From Sitta carolinensis (taxonomy: Eukaryota > Chordata > Aves > Passeriformes > Sittidae), in the NCBI GenBank assembly GCA_032173965.1, contig CM063290.1, positions 5,097,501-5,161,500 on the forward strand: a stretch of 64,000 nucleotides of DNA. Reading direction: 5' to 3'. Position 1 is the first letter of the stretch. Each line of letters begins with the position of its first letter. Positions 10,485 through 19,100 of this stretch are shown here, in pieces. The notes below the pieces were generated by a model, which had not been told where the DNA came from, made no database searches, and saw nothing but the letters and a program-made list of their open reading frames with translations. The position numbers and the translations under genes are program-made.

Positions 10485-13400
10485 TTTTTTGCTACTAAGC
10501 TGAGAGAAAATACACTGTGTTTGGAACTTGCTTCCCTAGGTAACTTCAAACACGAAAGAAGACATGGGGAATTTTGTGCTGCATCTCCTGAGGATTTGTC
10601 TGGTCATGTTTACAATTGGTGTGTCACACCAATTCACCCTCATCTTTCCTCTAGTGGTCTCGGTACCACTGTCCATGATCCTGCTTGACTTCATAGCATG
10701 TTTTAGGACACGGATTTCTTCTTAGAGACATGAAACATCTCTGGGCTCTTAGTCCTAAGGAGAGACTGTTGTAAGTAAAAATGGATGGAAATGTAGTTGG
10801 TTCTTCAAAACAGCACTTGTGTTTTGAAATGAAGCGGTGTTGTGTGGTGTTCCAAACTCTTGCAGTCACTTTAAATATTTGTGCAACTGGGATTTACTAA
10901 CAAAGTGGAAGTGGAAAGGCATTTTTAAGTAGGAATATCAAATCACAGAATACACCTCCAGCTGAAAAGAAAATGGCTTTGCTGGTGGGTTGGGAGATTT
11001 TTATCGTAACAATAAGTTTTATATATGCTAAAGCTGGTTATGGCCAGAAGCCTTGGATGCCACCAAAGGTTTTATTAATCCATTGGAGCAATTGATAGAT
11101 GGTACAGATCAAACCATCCCTTAAGATTTGGAAGTCTGGGCATGAGTAACAAAGAGGAGTTTCGCTGCTGCAGTTTGCAGCAGACGTGACCTGTTGTGGG
11201 ATGCCCTGTGTCATTGGAAATGCAAAGATGCACTGAAGCTCTCGGATTGTTCACTCCTCAGCATACTAAATGCTTCTCTAAAGTATTTCAGAATCTGAGC
11301 TATAAAGTAATTTGAATTCAGAAAGGAAGATAATAAAATAATAGATGATAGAAAAAACTCTGTATAGTATAGACTGTTCGAAAGAGCATGAAAGACTTTA
11401 TCAAATACCTTTTACAGTAGAATTCATTTGTGTTACCACAGGGAGCAATTGTGATCCTCAAATCAAGACAGCAGTAAAATCTGCAACAGTTTCTACTCCT
11501 CCTCCTCAGATCCACATTATTTTGATGCTGAATCTCATACCAGATTTATCATCACTACTCTTTGGTTTTATTTGCCTGCTTGTCTCCCTGATCATTCCTG
11601 TTTATTCCTTCTCCTTTTTTTCACCCACTGGTTCCTCTTCAGCTGAGTCCAGATTCCAAGGGAAAGTAGAACACCTGCAGAAAGACTGGGGAGAATTTTG
11701 TCCAGCATTAACTCTCAACATGCTCCTGGCCAGCTTCCCGGCTAGCCCTTGCACCTAGAGCTCAGAATCAAATTTTGTCATGAAAGTCTTCAAAGATTTG
11801 ATAAATTTCACTCTTTTTATTTGTGTCGAGTTTGTGGTTTTGATGTGATAGCTTCAGGGCAGCCAATGACAGGCTTGAATGTCTGACCTCTCAGTCTCAA
11901 AAATAAACTGTTACTTAGACATTTAAAAAGAAAGGCTTGAAAAGAGCAAATCCAAAATTCAAGTTACAAATACAATGAAAAGATGTTGATTCAAATCGTG
12001 CAAGGGCTTGACAGTTTGCTGCCCTTTATAACCTATGCATCGATTCATTGAGGCTACTGCTCAGCAGTTAATTAGCAATAGCAAACCCAGAATTGAATTA
12101 TATTCTTAACTTCTTAGCATCCTGTCTCACAATAAAACCTTATCCATGGTAGGCAAACCAGAACTTTAGATCAGTTACAAAGGCAAAGCAGAAGATGGAC
12201 AAGCTTAGAATTATAGCCCAGCTCTAGAACTAGCTTTGAGTTTACATTGGATTTACCATTTGAGGTATCAAAAGTGTATTGCAAAGTTTCTTTAGAAACA
12301 GGTGCTAAATAAATGGTTAGTAGCATCTTGGTAATTTTGCACATTGCACCAACCCAGCACCTTGAAATGAAGAAGGATGTTTTGTCTTGGCATAGCTATG
12401 TTGGATTTGTTGAACTCAGACCTTCCCCAGACCATGTGAAATAGCTGGAAGGTTACTGAGCTTAAGCTCCTGCTATTTACAAGCTTGAGTTTGAGAAAGA
12501 AGAGGAAATACATGTTTCCACTCCTGAGAGGGAAACAAACCCTTGAGGGTTCCAAGACGCAAAGGAAAAGGCTGTGGAGGTTTTTGAATACCACTAAGGA
12601 ACAGGCTTCCACCTCCCCATGAGCATTGCTCAGAAACCTGCTGCCTACTCTGTCTTTACTATTTCTCAAGTAGTGCCCTACTCCCTCCAAAATCTGAAAT
12701 GCTACCAAGCAACAATCCTTCATGAGGGGAATGTCTGCAATTCCATGTAAGTGTGTTAAAGTAAATGTAAACACATACATCAAGTTTGGGGAATTGTTTT
12801 CTGCAGCTAAATTGGTGCATTTCCTGCAAATACTGAGAATATGCAGCTGAAGAATGAAGGACATAAGCCTGTTTGCTAATGCAGTTTCACTATGAAGGTG
12901 TTAGAATTAGCAGAGAAAGAAAGGGAAAAAGAAAATTGCAGAAAAGCTTCATCTATTTCCTTATTGCCTCCCGAGATAGATTGTTCAGAGCTAAAAGAAC
13001 GCTAGACATGAACTAAATCTCCTGCTGTCCTATATAGCTTTTACAATCTCCTTTTTAATAACCCAAACTACAGGGTAGTCTGACTATTAGACGAGCCATT
13101 CTTTTGAATTCTCTCCACAATGTGTATAGACATGATAAAATAACCAATTCTCATTAAAGCTGCCAATGCTGTTTCAAAAGCAGGTGCTTTAAAATGTTTC
13201 CTACACAGAGCAAAACTAATTTCTTGTGCATTACACACTGCTTAATAGGGAGTGTAAGATTACGCTGGTATGTTGTGTATAACACTGCATCTTAAATAAT
13301 GGGATATTGTAAGTCGTGTTGGAAATGTGTTTCACATGAATATGGAAGATATAACGATATGCACTGAGCAATTTTCAGAAGTGCTGGAACACAGCCTTGT

Positions 13401-14434
13401 GTGACAACCTCCGAGCTAAAGTAGTTGAAAATAGCATCTGGAATTTCAGGTTATACAGTCTCTGATCCTAACTGATTATTTTTTCTAGGATATTGTTCAG
13501 TCAGCATGTGGATATATGAAAGATAAGATTTCTCCAGTCCTGTGGGAATGCTTATTGTTTATGTTATAAATTAAGGATGGTAGGAATTGAGTGCTCTCAA
13601 CACGCATTTTCATTTTTTCACTGAAGTCAGTCTTTATAAGGAATGCAGGACTGATCTGACATAAAAATTGTGATATACAGCTCCTTCTCTAAGCTGCCCA
13701 TTCATATCCTTTTCCAAGCCAGTTCTGAAAAAAACTCCAGCAACCTACAGAGGTCCAGATGTACTTCTGTGCAAATTCAGTTTGCCATTCACTTCAGCAG
13801 AAGCAGACTTTGGTCCTTCATTGATGTGAACATTCCAGTCTATTTGTGTTTTTTATCAGCTATCAGAAAACCACATAAAGCATGGTAATTCAGGTTATTG
13901 TAAATAAGCACAGTAATTCACGTTATGTTTTAAAATGAACACAACATGTTTGTATGTATTATAATGAATGTTTTTAACGAAATAAAATGCATTTGGGCCT
14001 TCAGTATGCCTTTCTAGCTTAATTTCCCCATCTTCTGCTTTAAGAAATAATTACTTCCTTTCTGATAAATCAGCTTCTGCAAACAAGGCATAAATTGATT
14101 ATTAGCTGATCAAGTTAAATAAAATATTAACATAAATACTTATGTAATGTAGCTTGGCAGTAAATTGCTTATCCTTGAAAAGGTGAATTTTTAAAATGTA
14201 TTTTTCTGCGGGCCCTGTTTCTCCTGAGAAGTCTCTATAAATTCAACAGGTGACATTACAGATAATCCAGTAATCAGTGTCTCACCTGCCATTTCATGGA
14301 CCCATAAACTACTGCAGTTTAACTTACATGACTCTAGCAAATATTAATGTATGTAAATAACGTGTTAAACACCTAGTTATCACTCTGCTCATATTAGCTC
14401 TTTCATACTAATGATTTATTTTCATTTTCTTCAG

Positions 14435-14747
14435 GATATAGACCTGCGGCTAACTGGATTTGATTTATAAGAGGGGATTCTGCAGTAAATGGCTGCTCTC
14501 TTCATATTGCTGCTATGGAAAACAGAATTGTCAATAGGATGTAGTCTGATAAATAGTGCTGAGTGAAGATGCAGCTTCAATAAGTGTGAAATCAATGGAA
14601 GATACTTACCGCATGAAAAGCCTTTTGAGATTTTTCTGACAGGCACCTATTTAGGAAACTTGATCTGTTTCCTCCGGTCGCCCTGTTTTTACACCAGTGG
14701 ATACAAATCAGATTGCTTCACTGTAGTGACACAACTAATGTGGGACC
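14435..14747 (+). other. NLGN1: NLGN1 exon 2, 5' untranslated part
   Basis: A pyrimidine-rich stretch ending TTCATTTTCTTCAG (AG at 14433-14434) gives a good 3' splice site. The next 313 nt run without interruption into the start codon at 14748. The leader holds AUGs at 14489, 14515, 14539, 14569, 14595, 14613 and 14738, so it is not a simple scanning leader. The exact acceptor is inferred from sequence alone; an additional start site inside intron 1 cannot be excluded. Confidence 0.7.
14489..14566 (+). other. Upstream ORF in the NLGN1 leader (25 codons)
   Basis: The AUG at 14489 has A at -3 and G at +4, a strong context. It opens a 25-codon frame (starting MAALFILLLW) that ends at TGA 14564-14566, 181 nt before the main start. 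The first ten residues are hydrophobic. It may lower main-ORF translation or allow reinitiation; no peptide function is claimed. Confidence 0.4.
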
Positions 14748-14896
14748 ATGGCCTTTCCAAGATCCGTGTGGCTGAACTGTGTATGGAGAGCGACGGTGGT
14801 CCGCCTGCTACACATGGGATTGAATGCCACCTTTGCTTTTTCTATGCTTGGATTTTTGCTTCACGCTGCAGCTGTGTCCTCCCAAAAATTGGATGA
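14738..14896 (+). other. Overlapping out-of-frame upstream ORF across the NLGN1 start
   Basis: An AUG ten nucleotides before the NLGN1 start opens a 52-codon frame that reads through the beginning of the coding sequence and stops at 14894-14896. Its context is weak (C at -3, T at +4), while the main AUG is strong. Leaky scanning should therefore favour the main start. Confidence 0.35.
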
Positions 14897-15240
14897 TACC
14901 AACCCAGTGGTGACCACCAACTTTGGCAAGATAAGAGGGATTAAGAAGGAACTCAATAATGAGATTTTGGGGCCCGTTATTCAGTTTCTCGGGGTTCCAT
15001 ACGCTGCCCCTCCAACAGGGGAGCGCCGCTTCCAACCTCCCGAGCCTCCATCTCCCTGGGCAGATATCAAAAACACCACCCAGTTTGCTCCAGTGTGTCC
15101 CCAGAACATTATAGAAGGCAGGCTGCCTGAAGTCATGCTTCCCGTGTGGTTTACTAATAACTTGGATGTAGTTTCAACCTACGTACAAGATCAGAATGAA
15201 GACTGCCTCTATTTAAATATCTATGTCCCAACCGAGGATG
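14748..15240 (+). CDS. NLGN1: Neuroligin-1, first coding exon (codons 1-164 plus one base)
   Basis: Neuroligin-1 is a postsynaptic type I membrane adhesion protein that binds presynaptic neurexins across the cleft. Seen here are 164 codons plus the first base of the next codon. A hydrophobic leader at about residues 21-45 is followed by a mature start QKLDD near residue 46, as in mammalian NLGN1. The inactive cholinesterase-like domain then begins with [33 protein letters not shown] and a second carboxylesterase signature [11 protein letters not shown] (151-161). Cys117 and Cys153 are the pair known to form the first family disulfide; N109-T-T is a glycosylation sequon. The [17 protein letters not shown] segment fits NLGN1 rather than NLGN2, 3 or 4. 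The start was chosen for its ACCATGG context and its alignment with the family N-terminus. The leader differs more from mammals than the mature part does. The exon ends at a GTGAGT donor (15241) in phase 1. Later exons lie outside the window. Confidence 0.95.
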
Positions 15241-15327
15241 GTGAGTTCATAGCAGGCGAAACAGGGAGATCTTTTTATTTTCCTGTTCTACTTTCTAACA
15301 ATATTAATTCACGTGTACTGGTAGCAC

Positions 15328-15633
15328 GCATGGCTTTCTCTGTTTGCATGCCAGCTTATTACATGTGTGCATGCTGCTTTTCTCTCTGTGCATTTGTCTT
15401 TGCTGTTCAATTTTTATTTTTTTTATTTTTTCTTACTGTCCACACTCATTTCTTTTCTCCTGCAGCACGTGTAATTTTTAGGTCAAAGTTGGTGCCTAAT
15501 TCTCATTGCTACCCACTGACTTCTGGGAAGATGCATCAACATGTTTTCCATTGCATGTGCAGGCACAACGAGTTGAGAATCTTCCGCACCTAATAAAGCA
15601 GGTCATATTTAAGTTAGATAGTGGTGTTGCATG
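15328..15633 (+). promoter_or_regulatory. Cluster of Rbfox-type GCATG motifs upstream of the A1 cassette
   Basis: GCATG occurs at 15328-15332, and TGCATG at 15345-15350, 15368-15373, 15552-15557 and 15628-15633. All lie within the 451-nt intron before the cassette. (U)GCAUG is the binding site of Rbfox splicing factors, which are abundant in neurons and often repress an exon when bound upstream. One further TGCATG lies downstream at 16936-16941. The motifs are seen directly; binding is inferred. Confidence 0.5.
15466..15615 (+). other. NLGN1: Candidate alternative terminal exon of NLGN1
   Basis: A long T/C-rich tract ends in CTCCTGCAG at 15465. An exon starting at 15466 would join exon 2 in the correct phase: split codon G+CA gives Ala at the position of residue 165. 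It would add 42 residues ending LRIFRT before TAA at 15591. The stop overlaps AATAAA (15592-15597), and a GT-rich stretch follows at about 15621-15629, as expected near a cleavage site. The 3' end at about 15615 is estimated. The product would be about 206 residues, a secreted fragment without the transmembrane segment. No transcript evidence is available here. Confidence 0.3.
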
Positions 15634-15691
15634 CTCCTACTGTCTGTGACGGAGCTCCATGTTATTTTCTAGTCTTCTATTCATTTTTCAG

Positions 15692-15751
15692 TCAAAAGAA
15701 TATCCAAGGAATGTGCCAGAAAACCCGGCAAGAAAATTTGTAGAAAAGGAG
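15692..15751 (+). CDS. NLGN1: Neuroligin-1 splice-site-A cassette exon (A1 insert, 20 residues)
   Basis: This 60-nt exon lies between a TTTTTCAG acceptor (AG at 15690-15691) and a GTATGT donor at 15752. Joined to the single G left by exon 2, it reads VKRISKEC...KKICRKG and leaves one G for the next exon. It is therefore a phase-1, multiple-of-three cassette that can be included or skipped without a frame change. The peptide matches the A1 insert known in NLGN1 and NLGN3, at residues 165-184. It has nine Lys/Arg, one acidic residue and two cysteines (172 and 181) that form a small disulfide loop in the family. In mammals, inserts at site A alter partner choice and heparan sulfate binding; that role here is inferred from homology. 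It is too short to stand out as an open frame and is recognised by homology plus its splice signals. Confidence 0.93.
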
Positions 15752-15970
15752 GTATGTATGAAGTGGACAAAAATAATAAAAAAAAACAAACAAACAAAGA
15801 AACCCAAAACCAAAATGGGGGAGAAATCGAAACCTTGCCAAAGGAGAATGAATAATAGAGGTGAGAGAGGCTGATTGCTGGTGCTGTGAACTGTTAGGGC
15901 CTGTCTTGTCTTGGTGGAGAGGTGTTTAAAGGCAGCCCGTGTACAGCAGATGCGAGGATAACTTTGGTGA

Positions 15971-16190
15971 AGCCGGGGCGCGGGGGCAGCCGCTCCTCTC
16001 TCGGGCACTCTCTCCAGGGGCAGCTCCTCTCTCTGCCCCAGGCCCTGGGCAGTGTCTGTGCTGGCACGGGGGGCTGGATGCTGGGTGCAGAGGAGGAGCG
16101 CTGTGCCCCGGGATGCTCCCGCCGGAATGCCGGGGAGCGCTGCCGGGCTCCCACTGCACGGGCTCCTCCAGGGGCTCCCTTGGAACAGCG
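15971..16190. other. GC-rich patch just downstream of the A1 cassette
   Basis: About 220 bp with many CpG, CTCTCTC, CTCC and GGGG blocks start 220 bp after the A1 donor, in otherwise AT-rich intron. Open frames on both strands arise from the composition. G-runs and CU-rich tracts near an exon can influence splicing, but this is inference. Confidence 0.4.
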
Positions 16191-19100
16191 GTAACTTTCC
16201 TGAAGTGGACATGCGAAACGTTTCTCTGTGTCGTTTTCGAGCTTCTAAAAGTGAGCGTTGATTTCCTTTATTCTGTGATTACAGCTCTCTTTGTCAAGCC
16301 CAAAAACTCTTAATAGGGGTGTAGGGAACTGTTAAAATATTGTGACATGGTACTTTGGGAACTAGACTGCTTTTGGAAGCTTTGGAAACTTGGCTTCTCC
16401 CCTTTCTGTGTTAAATAGTATGGAAGAGTTTGCGAATTTCTTTGTGAATATTTGCAAATTTCTCAAGCAGTTGACATGCAACAGAGAAGGTCTATTTTGG
16501 TACTGATTCAAAGGAGGCATTTGGTACTAGTTTTGAAGTATTAATTTTGTACTATGCACGTTTGTTTTGCATCAAATGATTTTTCTTTATTGTTTTCTTT
16601 AAAATAACTGTGTTACCTCAGAGCTGGACTACATGTGAATTAGAATGCTTTTTGGGGTAAACAGAGTACTGTTGACATGCACAGTTGCCTATTAGTTATA
16701 ATAATTTATTTTTTTTATCATGTTATTCCAAAACAAATACATTTTAGGAAAGTGCATAGCAGAAGTGTTCAGGGCTGGGTAAAATTTAACTTCTTAAACA
16801 CTGCATTAGGTTTTTTAAGGCAGTATCTAGGCTCTAAATGAAGGTGGCCTTGTTCCCAAGGCTTTAGCTCTTACAGCTCCAAACTGCTGGTTGCAGCTAG
16901 CTGTTAATTTTTAATTGTTAATTGTAGTTGCTCCATGCATGCTTTTTTAAGATGTCTAAATCCACTTTCAGTGACTTAAAGCAATTTGTGTTTATAGTGT
17001 CAGGCTTTGAGGCATCTTCTGTTTTCTGTTAGGGAATTTTCACTTGGTGCTGTAAAAGTACAATTGTTTAAGCTGGATTCCCAAAGCTGGAAATGAAGAT
17101 AATCAGGGTACTGTGAGCAACGTCACTTCTTCACACATCATTCAAGTTAGAATAACTGCTGTCATTTATATGCATTCAATTAATGTGCAGTGCTGCAGCA
17201 GTTATTACGCAGTTCATCAAGCGTGTGTAATTAGCTGAGCAACTTTCACTTCCTATCACCCAGACGCTGATTCACAAAGTCATAAATAAAGATGCAGATC
17301 CCCATCATTGTTCTCGGAGAGCATCTCTCATGTGAGAGAGGATTAAAAAAAAATAATCAGAAAAATAGCAGAAGTCAAGGGAGGGAGAGCCCAGTAGCTG
17401 AGAAAGTCATGCTCATTGTCCTGTGGGCCTGAAGGAGAATAAAGAGAGTTATTTGAAATTCAGTAGGTACCTTTCCACTTAGATTCATTGCACACACAGC
17501 ACAATAAAAAGCCTACCTTTTGCTGTTGACAAATGCAGAGAGCTCCTGAATACCTTCAGCTGGGCAGCCGAGCTATCTGTAGTGATCTCTGCTCTCTGAA
17601 TAACTCGCACTCTACTCAGGATAACCTGAGAGTTATCCTGGGCTGGGACTGCCCCTGCAGCCAGGGCCAAAAGGAATCCAGTTGCAGGATAAAATTGCAG
17701 TAATCACAGCAACTGAGCAGCAGCCACAACTGGGAAGGGCATCGGTTTTGTACCAGAAAGAAGAAAGGCCTGACACTCTCTCTTTTGCTGGATTTTTGGG
17801 TTGCAGTCATTGCATCACAGTTAATGAAGAAAATTATTGGAAGGAGAAAATTTGCAAATCAGAGGCAGGCTTTTACACCATCTTTTTTAATTCTTGAAGG
17901 ATATAGAAGATCAAAACGACTGAACCAGCAACCATATGCTGTCACTACATGTGGTTTGATTCTTTCTTACTACATGAAATAGATTGAATTAGATAAATAA
18001 ATTAGTATTTATACTTAATTGTCAGCTAAGGGACATGAGGAAATTCAAAATTTTGAAGAACAGGGAGCAATCTGATTAAGATAGATGTAGAAATGAAATG
18101 AGTTTTATCCCTGAGTTGTGCTAGAGATGGTAATGAGCATTGTCTCCATGGCCTCCTGTTGGGATTTGGATGTGCCCACAGCAGAGGCTACAGAATGATA
18201 GGCTGAAGCTGGGCGAAAAGAAATGAGACAATTCGGCATGTTTTTTGCTAAACATGGAGGTCTGTATTTCAGTTATTTGACATTCAATTTACTGATTCAA
18301 AAATAAAGAAAGGGCATCTGGTTTTGTGTCTTTTCCTTCAGGTACATCAAGGTCAGAGGCTGCTAGTTCTGTTTTGGGTATGCAGAAAATTGTGGTTGCA
18401 AGGGCTGGTTTTGGAAAATAGGTGCAAAGGCATCTGAGTAATTTTGTGTTACTTTTTTGAGTCCAGTTTTCATAACTCTAAATTTTAATGGACCCTGGTT
18501 ATACTGTAGGTTATACCGTTTTACTGATTGATACTAATTATATTGTTTATTATCTGACATTTCCTGAATTTCCTGACAAACCTTTGCATCATTTCTAGGG
18601 ATTACCTGAATAGTATTCTACTGTTTGGCATTTCAGATCTCTAGTTTACCCTATAGTCAAAGCAGAAATATTTTACTTGTGATCTAGAATGTTTCCTTAT
18701 CTCTTAGGAGGGCATCCTGCTTCATCTGCATACCTGTGGTATTTATATATTTATATACTTTATATTCATTTTTTTTGCACTGCAATGGTTTGCACCAAGA
18801 ATTTCCTAATTTAACGACGACTACATAAAGAAAATTTGGAAAGGATGACTTATATGAGCACTGAAAGAACCCCCAGGTGTTGTGTGCTCTGCACTAAGGA
18901 TGACAGTATGCTCTCAGGAGTCTGCACTAAATCCTTCATACTGCCTGAAGATGCCTCAATGTGAAAATGTGGAGGTGTAGGTGGTGTATCCTCAATGTCA
19001 TGGAGCCAGGCAGATGCAGTTTTGGATAAATTAGTATTTGTAGGAGATATAGGTGTAGAATAAGGAAAGAAATCACTTGATCCTTACTCTTATGTTTAGG

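Larger units (their letters stand above)
3086..14434 (+). other. NLGN1: NLGN1 intron 1 (inferred boundaries)
   Basis: About 11.3 kb of AT-rich sequence lies between the CpG-island donor and the exon-2 acceptor. It holds one CR1 fragment, an AT-rich homeodomain-like block at its start (3769-3822), a C-rich run near 4837-4848, and possible conserved blocks at about 6355-6420 and 14050-14180. Frames such as 11345-11758 and 12292-12864 show no family signature, splice context or recognised domain. I see no gene. Confidence 0.65.
15241..15691 (+). other. NLGN1: NLGN1 intron between first coding exon and A1 cassette (451 nt)
   Basis: A short intron runs from a GTGAGT donor to a TTTTTCAG acceptor. 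It contains five GCATG motifs and a T-rich tract at about 15408-15460. It also has an internal CTCCTGCAG acceptor at 15464-15465 and an AATAAA at 15592-15597. The exon-2 reading frame stays open in it for 117 codons, to TAA at 15591-15593. It is far shorter than the flanking introns, and short introns of this kind can be retained or used for alternative 3' ends. Confidence 0.85.

Noticed and set aside
10531..10545. Possible recursive splice sites (AG followed directly by GT) at 10538, 18341 and 39019.
   Set aside because: The GT halves are GTAACT, GTACAT and GTGTGT, none close to GTAAGT, and such words are expected by chance in 48 kb. None is convincing enough to annotate.
11345..11758. 137-codon frame with a hydrophobic segment in intron 1.
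   Set aside because: No family match, no promoter or splice support, and the length is within chance expectation for a window of this size.
12292..12864. 190-codon frame on the - strand, the longest outside the GC-rich and NLGN1 regions.
   Set aside because: The protein has no motif I recognise and no flanking exon or start signals. It is probably chance.
15659..15874. Open frame crossing the A1 exon in another frame.
   Set aside because: The conserved neuroligin insert is in a different frame, set by the exon-2 phase. This frame runs through the donor into intron and an A-rich tract.
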